A stretch of 64,000 nucleotides of DNA from Ceratothoa steindachneri (lineage: Eukaryota; Arthropoda; Malacostraca; Isopoda; Cymothoidae): positions 80,421,248 through 80,485,247 of the forward strand of contig OZ018320.1 of NCBI GenBank assembly GCA_963969495.1. The letters are read 5' to 3'. Of the stretch, positions 46,569-57,656 are shown in pieces. The notes beneath the pieces were generated by a model. That model was not told the DNA's origin and did not search any database. It was given only the letters and a program-made list of their open reading frames with translations. The first letter of the stretch is position 1, and each line of letters opens with the position of its first letter. A program made the position numbers and the translations under genes.

Positions 46569-48311
46569 GTGATAAACATGGTCCTTGAGGAGACCCAGCC
46601 TCAGACGGTAGGGCCTTCCATGGGGGGAAATTCGGGCTCGGCGCCAAGCACTGAACCCGAATCCGCCCCTATGCAAGGTCCTCCTCAAATGGCTGAGGGC
46701 TCCGAGGCAGTAAAAGGAGGGGAGGGATCTCCTCCGACAGGTGCCCCCACGACAACCAGGACCTTCTCCATTTCGGAGAGGGACCTGGCTGAGGCTGGTC
46801 CTTCTGGCCTGGGGGCTTCTGCCGGCGGAGGTGAAAAGCGGGTTCATTCCCCGCCCTCCTCTCCAAAAAAGAAAAAGACTAAAAAGCCGAAAAAGACTCG
46901 GGGCTCCTCTCCATCCGCGGGGGCTGCGGGGACGGATGGGTCTGCTACCACTTTGGTAGGCGACCAAGCCAAGATCGGCACATCCGGCCCCTCTACCCCC
47001 TCGTGTGCAGAGCCCCTGACGAAGACTAACACCAAAAGTGCACAGGGCGGAACCTCGATGACATCGGGGCCCCTGATTCAGAGGTTACCTGGCGTTTTCG
47101 AGCCTGCTGGCTTCAAACGCTTCCTCGTTATTCGCTCCACTGATGGCACCATGTTGTCCAAGGGCAACATGATCCATCAGAGGAGAGGATTAGCTAGTGC
47201 AATTGGTAGAGAGCCGAAGGTGACCCGTTTCTCGGACGGGAGCCTTCTGGCGAATGCTGTGAACCCCGCCGAGGCGGCCAAGATAAGTGCTCTTCGGACA
47301 CTTCATGGCACCCCGGTGAGTGTGATGCCGCACTCTACCATGAACTTTGTGAAAGGAGTAGTTTATGCGAGGGAACTCGTTGACTACTCCATTGAGGACA
47401 TCACCCTAGAGCTGGCCGACCATGGGGCGGTCAAGGTCGAACGTGTGATGAGAAAACAGGGAGGGGCTTCGAGACCCACCCCTACACTCTTCGTCACGTT
47501 CAACTGTGACAAGCTCCCTGAGTCGGTGCGTGCCGGTTGGTACCGCTACCGCGTGAAGGCATTCGTGCCACTGCCGCGGCGGTGCTATTACTGTCACCGC
47601 TTCGGCCATACGAATCGCTCATGTAGACGTGCAAAGTCGGGGTCACCCGAAGTCTGTGTAAATTGCTCCAAGGTCGCACACGATAAGTCCAAATGGTGTG
47701 TGGCCAAGTGTGTCAATTGCGGAGAGCCGCACCCTGCTTCTTCGAAGCAATGTGGTGCATATCTCCGTGAGAAAGAAATCCTGGCCGTTCAGGCCCAGGA
47801 TAGACTCTCATTCCGCGAGGCTAAGGACTTGGTCCTGGCGCGCCCAGCTCTGCCTGGGATGTCATATGCCTCAGTAGTTCGAAAGGCACCTTCTGCTCCT
47901 GGCCCATCCAGGCCAACGAGCACGGTTGTTTCCGCGCCCATTCGGAGCCCTTCTGCGGGCTCTACCCAACCCGGGCGCTCCCCTGGTAAAGCTGGCGGCA
48001 AAAAGGGTTCATACCCAGCCCCGGCTAAAACCAGGGCTCCCCCCTCTTCCCCCAGCGTGTCCGTTTCCCGCAAGGCGAAACGGCCACGCGCCTCCACCCA
48101 GTCGTTAGACTCACAGGAGGCAACACCCCTGAAGATGGTCGCTAGGCCATCTTCAGGGGTTCCTAAAGCTGTCCCCCGAAAGGAGGACAGCAACAAAGGA
48201 GCTTCGGCTCCTTCGCCCACGCCCCGAGGTGGAGCGAGTGGCTCGGAGACGGTGGTTCCTCGAAAAGAGGCCCCCCCGCCTCCGAAGCCGCAGCGCCCGC
48301 CTAAGGTTTGA
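46569..48311 (+). pseudogene. I-like LINE ORF1 (gag-like), upstream copy
   Basis: 580 codons with the frame open further upstream to at least the hairpin. The N-terminal half is low-complexity (Pro/Ser/Gly/Thr with a KKKKTKKPKKTR basic run). The middle holds PGVFEPAGFKRFLVIRS and ELADHGAVKVERVMRKQGGA. At about residues 337-400 come three CCHC-type knuckles: CYYCHRFGHTNRSC, CVNCSKVAHDKSKWC and CVNCGEPHPASSKQC. The C-terminal third is a Pro/Ser/Ala-rich basic tail. A one-base deletion near 48,305 relative to the downstream copy causes an early stop. Presumed RNA-binding protein of the element. Confidence 0.85.
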
Positions 48312-48489
48312 GGCGGAGGGAGGAAAAGACTCGCATGGCGAGCCCAACCTCCCCCAATAAGTCCTCGAAGGCGACAGCGCCTCCAGCGCTTTGTCCGGCT
48401 AACAGCGCCCGGGGTTCTGCCCCCGGGAAGCGTACGGCCATTCCCGTGAGGGTCTTCAATTCGAGGAGGGCCCCCGCGTCTCCTCCGAG

Positions 48490-50517
48490 CTAGGCCTGGA
48501 GGGCATATTCCTTCAATGGAATTGCCGTGGACTCCGGGCCAACTGGGAGGAGCTGCGGAGGCTCGCCTCGTCCCGTTCCCTGTTAGCTATTTTTTTGCAG
48601 GAGACCATGCTAGGCGCGTGCCCCCTGCCTGCCCTCCCGGGGTATAAGGGTCTTGCGACCCCACCACCGCGGGATGGCCGGGCTGGAGGATGCGTGGTTT
48701 ACACCCGGCATGATGTCTCCATTCTTCCTTTCTCTTTAGATACCTCCTTTCAGGCAGTGGCTGTGCAGCTACACCTGGATAGGAGGTATACTATCATTTC
48801 TGCGTACATTCCACCGTCAGCTGACTTCGACGCGGGGGACTTCCGCCGCGTCGTGGCACGGTTGCCGAGGCCCTATCTCTTGCTTGGAGATCTGAACGGC
48901 AGGCATCCTCTCTGGGGAGATTACTCCATAAATCCCAGGGGACAAGTCCTTGCCGATCTGATCGAAGAGCTTGAGATGGGTGTCCTAAACGTGGATGAGT
49001 TTACGCATCACTGTCCGAGAACCGCTTCATTTTCTTGCCTTGACCTATCTTTGTGCTCTTCGGATGCACAGCCTGATTTTGATTGGGGGGTGGTCGATGA
49101 CCTCCATGGTAGTGATCACTTTCCCATTCAAATATCATTTTCAGGGCAACTGCCGCCTGAGAAACCACCTCGGTGGTGCTTGGCGCGGGCGCGGTGGCCT
49201 GCATTTCAGGAAATGACTGAATTCTCTATCTCAGTCGAGGAGTTTAGGTCGGTAGATGAGGCCGTTGAGTTCTTCTCCGGCAACCTCATCGCCGTGGGCC
49301 TGACTACTATTCCTAGGACGTCTGGCCGTTTTGCACGCCGACCACTCCCATGGTGGTCGGCCGAGTGTGAGACGGCCCTCAAACAGAAGCGTTATGCCTA
49401 CATGCGCTATAAGCGCCGCCCGAACGATTTCACTGTCGCTGAATTTCGTTGGGCTAGGGCTAGGTTCCGGTATATTTCGAAGCACGCCCGCCGCTCTTCT
49501 TGGAGGGCATACGTGTCTTCACTTAACGGGAAGACCCCTTTAGCTGAGGTGTGGAAGCGAGTCAAAAGGATTCGGGGCAAGTTCTCGCAGGACCCCCCTC
49601 CCGTTCTCTAGGAGAATGGGACCGCAATCTCGGACCCCGCGTCCGTGGCGGAATCCTTAGCGACCGCTTTCTCCGCATTCTCTAGCCGTGATGCTGCTCC
49701 GCCAGCATTCAATGCACGTCGTGATGTCGCGGAAGGCCGCCGGCTGGACTTTACCTCCAGAGGCGGAGAACCCTTCAACGACAAGTTTACTGTGAGTGAG
49801 TTGCGTTCCGCTCTCGCTTCGTGCGCGGACACCGCCCATGGTCCGGACGATGTCCCGTACGCCATGCTTCGACACCTGGGTGAGCGAGGCATGGCCTTTC
49901 TGTCAGATATGTTCAACAGGATCTGGGTGGAAGGTCTTCTCCCAGACTCGTGGCGAATCGCTACTGTGCTCGCCTTTCGCAAGCCGGGGAGAGATCACTC
50001 TACTCCGACCGGTTTCCGCCCAATCTCTCTAACCTCTTGCGTGTGCAAGTTGATGGAGAAATTGGTAAATGTTAGATTAGCCTATTTCCTGGACAGCGGA
50101 GGCCATCTGTCTTCTGCACAGTGCGGCTTCCGTAAGTTTCACTCCACGTCGGATGCTCTGCTCCGACTGGAAAATGCCGTCTGCGAGGCTTTCCTTCGTA
50201 GACAGCACTACGCCACGGTGTTTTTTGATCTGGAGAAGGCCTATGATACCGCATGGCGATACGGTATCATGGAGACTCTCCACACGATGGGGGCGAGGGG
50301 ACGCCTCCCAATGTTTATATCTGAATTTTTGCGAGATCGTCGATTCCGCGTACGGGTAGGGGGAGCCCTCTCTGCCCCAAAGGAGCAGGAAGAGGGTGTC
50401 CCGCAGGGAAGTGTCCTCAGTGTCACACTCTTTGCCCTGAGCATCAACGGCATCACCTCGGTGCTGCCGGAAGATGTTCTCGCTACGCTCTACGTGGACG
50501 ACCTTTCGATCTCTTTT
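48490..50517 (+). pseudogene. I-like LINE ORF2, upstream copy (endonuclease and partial RT)
   Basis: Endonuclease: FLQWNCRGLRAN, FLQETML, SAYIPPSADFDAG, LLLGDLNGRHPLWGD, GSDHFPIQISF. RT to the catalytic block: ADTAHGPDDVPYAML, FRPISLTSCVCKLMEK, SAQCGFRKFHSTSDAL, FFDLEKAYDTAW, EGVPQGSVLSVTLFALSING and LYVDDLSIS. A CAG-to-TAG change gives a stop at 49,609-49,611, and the gene ends abruptly where the second copy begins. Confidence 0.9.
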
Positions 50518-50982
50518 CCCCGTAAGGGGCGCGGCGATTTGCCATCCTGGCCGCCGTGCTGACGGGATCCAGCGCTCCGTCCGGCCCCAGCTTAGCCTCT
50601 CTTCCTTCCTTCAGATAGCCCGATTTCTCCCGAACCTCGTCGCTTTTCATACAACCTCTCCCACAACTTTCTCTGGTCAGCCTCTAATTTCACAGGGTAG
50701 AATGCTGACCTTCTTCTCAAGCCAACCACCCCGGATCGGGGCTGAGGGGGGGAGGGGACATTGTTCCCTAACCCCTCAGCTCCGGTTCGGGATGGGGTTT
50801 TTTTTAACAACCTGCTTCATCCCCACCCACATCTTCCTCACATCCCTTTTCCTCTCCTCTTCACAACCTATATTTTTTACGCCGTGTCCAAGGTGGAGCC
50901 GCCATGCCGAAGGACTGCCAGGCCACCAGGCGGGAGGGGTGGTCCCGAATGGCGGCGCCTGGCTCTGCCGGGCTTGTAAGCA

Positions 50983-51011
50983 CCTCTCGCAGTGCGGGCA
51001 ACTGCGAGAGG
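50983..51011 (+). promoter_or_regulatory. Conserved 11-bp RNA hairpin, downstream LINE copy
   Basis: Same stem as at 46,454-46,482, loop GCGGGCA. The 470-bp segment missing from the upstream copy starts at its last base. Confidence 0.7.
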
Positions 51012-53500
51012 TGATGAGCTATTGCGTCCCGTAATCAAAAGAGGGTCACCATGCCCATGTATGAAAAAAAACAAAAACCCCAACCCCCAACTTCCCCAAA
51101 AACATCTACGGAGCCGCCCTCGGGCAGCTCCACCGAGAAAATGGAGGTCCCCCCCCCTTGTGCTTGCGCAAGGGACCCTCCATAATTCTTTAACCGGAGA
51201 GGAGGCTTACTCCTCTCCTACGCCTACGGGTGTAGGGGACTCCCCCTCACCCCCTTCTCTGGAGGTGCTTTCGGGCACCTCCCTATCTCCAGCGGCAGTC
51301 CCTCCTTTGCTTTCTAAGGGGACTGCCAAGAAAGCCAGCAGGCAGCCCATTGCCGACCGCCCCTCGTGCAAGCGGCTCGGTAGGGCAAACCCCCTTAGGG
51401 GGGAGAGGGAAGCCAGGCCCCTTCGGTCGCTTCCCTCAAAAGACCTGCTGGCAAGAATTTTGAACCTTGCTGGGGTCAAGGCCTGTGCCTCCCCACACCA
51501 CCTGACTAGTGACAATACTGCCAAGGGGACCTGCGATGTCCTGGGAGGGGATGGCCAACTGGAGGCCCCTCCTATGATAGACATGGTCCTTGAGGAGACC
51601 CAGCCCCAGACGGTAGGGCCTTCCATGGGGGGGAATTCGGGCTCGGCGCCAAGCACCGAACCCGAATCCGCCCCTATGCAAGGTCCTCCTCAAATGGCTG
51701 AGGGCTCCGAGGCAGTAGAAGGAGGGGAGGGATCTCCTCCGACAGGTGCCCCTACGACAACCAGGACCTTCTCCATTTCGGAGAGGGACCTGGCTGAGGC
51801 TGGTCCATCTGGCCTGGGGACTTCTGCCGGCGGAGGTGAAAAGCGGGTTCATTCCCCGCCCTCCTCTCCTAAAAAGAAAAAGACTAAAAAGACGAAGAAG
51901 ACTCGGGGCTCCTCTCCATCCGCGGGGGCTGCGGGGACGGATGGGTCTGCTGCCACTTTGGTAGGTGACCAAGCCAAGATCGGCACATCCGGCCCCTCTA
52001 CCCCCTCGTGTGCGGAGCCCATGACTACGACTAAGACCAAGAATGCACAGGGCGGAGCCTCGATGACATCGGGGCCCCTGATTCAGAGGTTACCTGGCGT
52101 TTTCGAGCCCGCTGGCTTCAAACGCTTCCTCGTTATTCGCTCCACTGATGGCACCATGTTGTCCAAGGGCAACATGATCCAATCAGAGGAGAGGATTAGC
52201 TAGTGCAATTGGTAGAGAGCCGAAGGTAACCCGTTTCTCGGACGGGAGCCTTCTGGCGAATGCGGCGAATCCCGCCGAGGCGGCCAAGATAAGTGCTCTT
52301 CGGACACTTCATGGCACCCCGGTGAGTGTGACGCCGCACTCTACCATGAACTTTGTGAAAGGAGTAGTTTATGCGAGGGAACTCGTTGACTACTCCATTG
52401 AGGACATCACCCTAGAGCTGGCCGACCATGGGGCGGTCAAGGTCGAACGTGTGATGAGAAAACAGGGAGGGGCCTCGAGACCCACCCCTACACTCTTCGT
52501 CACGTTCGACTGTGACAAGCTCCCTGAGTCGGTGCGTGCCGGTTGGTACCGCTACCGCGTGAAGGCATTCGTGCCACTGCCGCGGCGGTGCTATTACTGC
52601 CACCGCTTCGGCCATACGAATCGATCATGTAGACGTGCAAAATCGGGGTCACCCGAAGTCTGTGTAAATTGCTCCAAGGTCGCACACGATAAGTCCAAAT
52701 GGTGTGTGGCCAAGTGTGTCAATTGCGGAGAGCCGCACCCTGCTTCTTCGAAGCAATGTGGTGCATATCTCCTTGAGAAAGAAATCCTGGCCGTTCAGGC
52801 CCAGGATCGACTCTCATTCCGCGAGGCAAAGGACTTGGTCCGGGCGCGCCCGGCTCTGCCTGGGACGTCATATGCCTCAATAGTTAGAAAGGCACCCTCT
52901 GCTCCTGGCCCATCCAGGCCAACGAGCACGGTTGTTTCCGCGCCCATTCGGAGCCCTTCTGTGGGCTCTACCCAACCTGGGCGCTCCCCTGGTAAAGCTG
53001 GCGGCAAAAAGGGTTCATACCCTGCCCCGGCTAAAACCAGGGCTCCCCCCTCTTCCCCCAGCGTGACCGTTTCGCGTAAAGCGAAACGGCCACGCGCCTC
53101 CACCGAGTCGTTAGACTCACAGGAGGCAACACCCCTGAAGATGGTCGCTAGGCCATCTTCCGGGGTTCCTAAAGCTGTTCCCCGAAAGGAGGACAGCAAC
53201 AAAGGAGCTTCGGCCCCTTTGCCCACGCCCCGAGGTGGAGCGAGTGGCTCGGAGACGGTGGTTCCTCGAAAAGAGGGCCCCTCGCCTCCGAAGCCGCAAC
53301 GCCCGCCTAAAGTTTCGAGGCGGAGGGAGGAAAAGACTCGCATGGCAAGCCCAACCTCCCCCAATAAGTCCTCGAAGGCGACAGCGCATTCAGCGCCTTG
53401 TCCGGCCAACAGCGCCCGGGGTTCTGCCCCCGGGAAGCGTACGGCCATTCCCGTGAGGGTCTTCAATTCGAGGAGGGCCCCCGCGTCTCCTGCGAGCTAG
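50992..53500 (+). pseudogene. I-like LINE ORF1 (gag-like), downstream copy
   Basis: The frame 50,992-52,203 (403 codons, non-ATG start) and the frame 52,322-53,500 (392 codons) are the two halves of ORF1, separated by a single extra base near 52,181 compared with the upstream copy. The first half includes a proline-rich region absent from the upstream copy (51,011-51,480). The second has the three knuckles CYYCHRFGHTNRSC, CVNCSKVAHDKSKWC and CVNCGEPHPASSKQC and a basic Ser/Pro/Ala tail. A competing upstream frame (ending 51,034) reads WLCRACKHLSQCGQLRE across the hairpin, so where ORF1 really starts is unclear. Confidence 0.8.
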
Positions 53501-56500
53501 GCCTGGAGGGCATATTCCTTCAATGGAATTGCCGTGGACTCCGGGCCAACTGGGAGGAGCTGCGGAGGCTCGCCTCATCCCGTTCCCCGTTAGCTATTTT
53601 TTTGCAGGAGACCATGCTAGGCGCGTGCCCCCTGCCTGCCCTCCCGGGGTATAAGGGTCTTGCGACCCAACCACCGCGGGACGGCCGGGCTGGGGGATGC
53701 GCGGTTTACACCCGGCATGATGTCTCCGTTCTTCCTTTCTCTTTAGATACCTCCTTTCAGGCAGTGGCTGTGCAGCTGCACCTGGATAGGAGGTATACTA
53801 TCATTTCTGCGTACATTCCACCGTCAGCTGACTTCGACGCGGGGGACTTTCGCCGCGTCGTGGCACGGTTGCCGAGGCCCTATCTCTTGCTTGGAGATCT
53901 GAACGGCAGGCATCCTCTCTGGGGAGATTACACCATAAATCCCAGGGGACAAGTCCTTGCCGATCTGATCGAAGAGCTTGAGATGGGTGTCCTAAACGTG
54001 GATGAGTTTACGCATCACTGTCCGAGAACCGCTTCATTTTCTTGCCTTGACCTATCTTTGTGCTCTTCGGATGCACAGCCTGATTTTGATTGGGGGGTGG
54101 TCGATGACCTCCATGGTAGTGATCACTTTCCCATTCAAATATCATTTTCAGGGCAACTGCCGCCTGAGAGACCACCTCGGTGGTGCTTGGCGCGGGCGCG
54201 GTGGCCTGCATTTCAGGAAATGACTGAATTCTCTATCTCAGTCAAGGAGTTTAGGTCGGTAGATGAGGCCGTCGAGTTCTTCTCCGGCAACCTCATCGCC
54301 GTGGGCCTGACTACTATTCCTAGGACGTCTGGCCGTTTTGCACGCCGACCACTCCCATGGTGGTCGGCCGAGTGTGAGACGGCCCTCAAACAGAAGCGTT
54401 ATGCCTACATGCGCTATAAGCGCCGCCCGAACGATTTCACCGTCGCTGAATTTCGTCGGGCTAGGGCTAGGTTCCGGTATATTTCGAAGCACGCCCGCCG
54501 CTCTTCTTGGCGGGCATACGTGTCTTCACTTAACGGGAAGACCCCTTTAGCTGAGGTGTGGAAGCGAGTCAAAAGGATTCGGGGCAAGTTCTCGCAGGAC
54601 CCCCCTCCCGTTCTCCAGGAGAATGGGACCGCAATCTCGGACCCCGCGTCCGTGGCGGAATCCTTAGCGACCGCTTTTTCCGCATTCTCTAGCCGTGATG
54701 CTGCTCCGCCAGCATTCAATGCACGTCGTGATGTCGCGGAAGGCCGCCGGCTGGACTTTACCTCCAGAGGCGGAGAACCCTTCAACGACAAGTTTACTGT
54801 GAGTGAGTTGCGTTCCGCTCTCGCTTCGTGCGCGGACACCGCCCATGGTCCGGACGATGTCCCGTACGCCATGCTTCGACACCTGGGTGAGCGAGGCATG
54901 GCCTTTCTATTAGATTTGTTCAACAGGATCTGGGTGGAAGGTCTCCTCCCAGACTCCTGGCGAATCGCTACTGTGCTCGCCTTTCGCAAGCCGGGGAGAG
55001 ATCACTCTACTCCGACCGGTTTCCGCCCAATCTCTCTAACCTCTTGCGTGTGCAAGTTGATGGAGAAATTGGTAAATGTTAGATTAGCCTATTTCCTGGA
55101 CAGCGGAGGCCATCTGTCTTCTGCACAGTGCGGCTTCCGCAAGTTCCACTCCACGTCGGATGCTCTGCTCCGACTGGAAAATGCCGTCTGCGAGGCTTTC
55201 CTTCGTAGACAGCACTACGCCACGGTGTTTTTTGATCTGGAGAAAGCCTATGATACCGCATGGCGATACGGTATCATGGAGACTCTCCACACGATGGGGG
55301 CGAGGGGACGCCTCCCAATGTTTATATCTGAATTTTTGCGAGATCGTCGATTCCGCGTACGGGTGGGGGGAGCCCTCTCCGGCCCAAAGGAGCAGGAAGA
55401 GGGTGTCCCGCAGGGAAGTGTCCTCAGTGTCACACTCTTTGCCCTGAGCATCAACGGCATCACCTCGGTGCTGCCGGAAGATGTTCTCGCTACGCTCTAC
55501 GTGGACGACCTTTCGATCTCTTTTGGCGCGGCCCAGATGCCAACTCTGGAGCGCCGACTCCAACAGGCATTGAACCGCGTCTCTCGCTATGCCGAAGCGC
55601 ACAGGTTTCGGTTTTCTTTGGCCAAGACTAAGGTGGTGCACTTCTGCCGCCATCCACGGCTTCACCCCGACCCAGATTTGTTTCTTAATGGGGTGCGCCT
55701 GGATGTGGTTGAGTCGCACCGTTTCCTTGGTCTTGTATTCGACCGACGCCTCACCTGGGAGGCTCACATTCGCAGCCTTAGGGTCTCTTGTACCCGCGCC
55801 ATGGACATTCTCCGTTCCGTGACGTTCAGCGCTTGGGGCGCTGATAGGGCTACCGCCTTACTTTTTTATCGATCCTTTGTTCGCTCGAAGCTCGACTACG
55901 GATGCGAGTTTTATGCATCCGCAGCCGAGCGTTTATTGCGGAAGGTGGATTCGATCCACCACACCGGCCTTCGCCTTGCGACCGGTGCCTTCCGCACTTC
56001 CCCCATTGAGAGCCTGTTGGTCGATGCTGGGGAGATGCCACTCGCTCTGCGCCGCGTGCAGTGCATCACTCGCCTGTACGCGCGAGCCCGGCGCCTCCCC
56101 CAGTCGCCAACAGCTCTCACTGCATCCGCAGCTGATCTCGATGGTGCCTATGCCGCCGAGAGACGCCAGTCATACCCTAAGCCCTTTGGGTTTAGGGCCA
56201 GGAAACTCCTTCGAGAGGTAGATATAGCTCTCGGGCCGGTGGCGCCCCTGGTTCTGCCCAGGACGCCACCCTGGAGGGTACCACATTTGGCTATTTGTCG
56301 CCACGCCTCTGCTCCCAAAGCTTGTACTGCGCCGGGAGTATTGCGTTCGATCTTTTTGGAGCACACATCGTGTCACGCTGGTACCGTGCCAGTGTATACG
56401 GATGGCTCCAAGTCCCTAGAGGGGGTCGGCTTCCACGCCGTATCCCCTCTGTTTGAAGTCAGCGGGGCTCTACCAGGCGCTGCGTCTGTCTTCACGGCCG

Positions 56501-57216
56501 AGCTGGTGGCAATACACCACTCGGTACGGGAGATTACGCGACGTGCCCGGTTCGGAGACCGGATTGTGATTTATAGCGACTCACAAAGCGCCCTGAGTGC
56601 TCTCGGGGCATTGGAATCTCCGCATCCCCTGGTTCGCGAAATCCGTGACGCCACGGTTTTGGCGAGCCGGGCAGATGTCGAGATTATCTTCTGCTGGGTT
56701 CCTGGACATGTAGGAATTGCGGGGAATGAGGGCGCCAAAGAGTCCGCGAGGACTCTGCGACCGGACCAGCGTTTCGCTCTTCCTCACACCGACTACATGG
56801 CAGGAATACGGGCAGCTCTTCGGACTGCTTGGCAAAGAAGATGGGAGACGGTCGAGGGGAACTTAAAGTTGCGTGCCATTGCGCCGCGACTGTTCCCATG
56901 GACCTATCCCCCAATGCCGCGGCGGCTTCAGGTTGCTTTCTGTCGTCTTCGAATCGGACACACTCGTGTGACGCATCGTTACTTGGTGGAGCGCTCGCAT
57001 GTGCCCTATTGCAACGACTGCGTCGTCCCCCAGACTGTTCGGCATATTCTTGTCGAATGTCCCAGTCTGGGTGATCTTCGCGCACGATACCTGTCTCGGT
57101 ACCGGGATGGGCGGGGTCGCTACCGCCTGTCCCTTGTACTCGGGACGAGTGCGTGCACCATGACTGGTGGACTTATTGACTTTTTGGGGGAGGCCGGCCT
57201 TCTCCCCTTTATTTAA
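53398..57216 (+). CDS. I-like LINE ORF2, intact (endonuclease-RT-RNase H)
   Basis: 1,272 residues with no interruption. Endonuclease (about 35-260): FLQWNCRGLRAN, FLQETML, LLLGDLNGRHPLWGD, GSDHFPI. RT (about 480-760): FRPISLTSCVCKLMEK, FFDLEKAYDTAW, EGVPQGSVLSVTLFALSING, LYVDDLSISF. RNase H (about 995-1,120): VYTDGSKSLEGVGFH, FTAELVAIHHS, IYSDSQSALSALG and CWVPGHVGIAGNEGAKE; the Asp usually found at the end of this last motif is Lys. C-terminal C-x2-C...H-x4-C (CNDCVVPQTVRHILVEC). ORF2 overlaps ORF1 by about 100 bases in the -1 frame, so translation needs frameshift or reinitiation. Long intact frame implies recent mobility; ORF1 of this copy is nonetheless broken. Confidence 0.92.
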   Translation: MSGQQRPGFCPREAYGHSREGLQFEEGPRVSCELGLEGIFLQWNCRGLRANWEELRRLASSRSPLAIFLQETMLGACPLPALPGYKGLATQPPRDGRAGGCAVYTRHDVSVLPFSLDTSFQAVAVQLHLDRRYTIISAYIPPSADFDAGDFRRVVARLPRPYLLLGDLNGRHPLWGDYTINPRGQVLADLIEELEMGVLNVDEFTHHCPRTASFSCLDLSLCSSDAQPDFDWGVVDDLHGSDHFPIQISFSGQLPPERPPRWCLARARWPAFQEMTEFSISVKEFRSVDEAVEFFSGNLIAVGLTTIPRTSGRFARRPLPWWSAECETALKQKRYAYMRYKRRPNDFTVAEFRRARARFRYISKHARRSSWRAYVSSLNGKTPLAEVWKRVKRIRGKFSQDPPPVLQENGTAISDPASVAESLATAFSAFSSRDAAPPAFNARRDVAEGRRLDFTSRGGEPFNDKFTVSELRSALASCADTAHGPDDVPYAMLRHLGERGMAFLLDLFNRIWVEGLLPDSWRIATVLAFRKPGRDHSTPTGFRPISLTSCVCKLMEKLVNVRLAYFLDSGGHLSSAQCGFRKFHSTSDALLRLENAVCEAFLRRQHYATVFFDLEKAYDTAWRYGIMETLHTMGARGRLPMFISEFLRDRRFRVRVGGALSGPKEQEEGVPQGSVLSVTLFALSINGITSVLPEDVLATLYVDDLSISFGAAQMPTLERRLQQALNRVSRYAEAHRFRFSLAKTKVVHFCRHPRLHPDPDLFLNGVRLDVVESHRFLGLVFDRRLTWEAHIRSLRVSCTRAMDILRSVTFSAWGADRATALLFYRSFVRSKLDYGCEFYASAAERLLRKVDSIHHTGLRLATGAFRTSPIESLLVDAGEMPLALRRVQCITRLYARARRLPQSPTALTASAADLDGAYAAERRQSYPKPFGFRARKLLREVDIALGPVAPLVLPRTPPWRVPHLAICRHASAPKACTAPGVLRSIFLEHTSCHAGTVPVYTDGSKSLEGVGFHAVSPLFEVSGALPGAASVFTAELVAIHHSVREITRRARFGDRIVIYSDSQSALSALGALESPHPLVREIRDATVLASRADVEIIFCWVPGHVGIAGNEGAKESARTLRPDQRFALPHTDYMAGIRAALRTAWQRRWETVEGNLKLRAIAPRLFPWTYPPMPRRLQVAFCRLRIGHTRVTHRYLVERSHVPYCNDCVVPQTVRHILVECPSLGDLRARYLSRYRDGRGRYRLSLVLGTSACTMTGGLIDFLGEAGLLPFI

Positions 57217-57455
57217 GGTTCCTTTTTTTGTTATTGTTTTGTTTTAGATTGCACTCTCCTGCACCGGGGTGAGGGGGACCTCCCCCCGCTGCCGGAGATT
57301 GCTTCGATTGTTAAGTTTTTCAAATTAATATTGATTGTTAAGTTTTCATATTTTAACTTTAAAGTAGCCTAATTCTAGGCTGTCGTGTTTTTCGGCGACT
57401 TATGCCCAAGTGGGTAGTTGCCAGATGGGCACTATAAAAAAAAAAAAAAAAAAAA

Positions 57456-57656
57456 TCCCTGACCAATCCCACTCAAATCCTCAACTAACCTCTCTACTAC
57501 ATCCATCAAACCTTCCCATTCTTTCATAGCATTTATCGACTCTTGTTCCAATTTCGCACTTATCCCATTTATACTCTCTAGCATAGACTCAGACTCATTC
57601 AACGGAAACTTACAAATACTGTACGTTCTATCATATACTCCATCTCGATCTTGCAC
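57456..57656 (-). pseudogene. Gypsy-5 pol C-terminal extension
   Basis: Past the end of the integrase frame (57,631), another frame continues with YDRTYSICKFPLNESESMLE, NGISAKLEQESINAMKEWEG and LMDVVERLVEDLSGIGQG, a helical, acidic segment. A one-base shift near 57,656 would join it to the integrase tail. It is cut by the LINE poly-A. It may be a pol extension or the start of another ORF. Confidence 0.45.

Larger units (their letters stand above)
46093..50517 (+). mobile_element. I-like LINE, upstream copy (3'-truncated)
   Basis: Begins CCCCGTAAGGGGCGCGGCG, as does the downstream copy at 50,518, and is collinear and nearly identical with it until the RT catalytic site (YVDDLSISF), where it stops; the next base is base 1 of the downstream copy. 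It lacks the RT thumb, RNase H, 3' UTR and poly-A. Relative to the downstream copy it also lacks about 70 bp before and 470 bp after a conserved hairpin in the 5' region. ORF1 and ORF2 are each broken once. Confidence 0.9.
50518..57455 (+). mobile_element. I-like LINE, full-length downstream copy
   Basis: 6,938 bp from CCCCGTAAGGGG to an A20 tail (57,436-57,455). It has a 5' region of about 470-980 bp, ORF1 with one frameshift, an intact ORF2 overlapping ORF1 in the -1 frame, a 3' UTR of 239 bp (57,217-57,455) ending CCCAAGTGGG...CCAGATGGGC and the tail. The combination of CCHC-type ORF1, apurinic-like endonuclease, RT and a C-terminal RNase H places it in the I group (I/Nimb-like). The right neighbour is Gypsy-5 coding sequence, and no target duplication is apparent. 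Confidence 0.9.

Noticed and set aside
47789..48220. Long antisense frames within the I-like LINE copies (also 52,795-53,466 and 55,084-55,767)
   Set aside because: GC-rich shadows of the sense ORFs; they recur identically in both copies and carry no domain.
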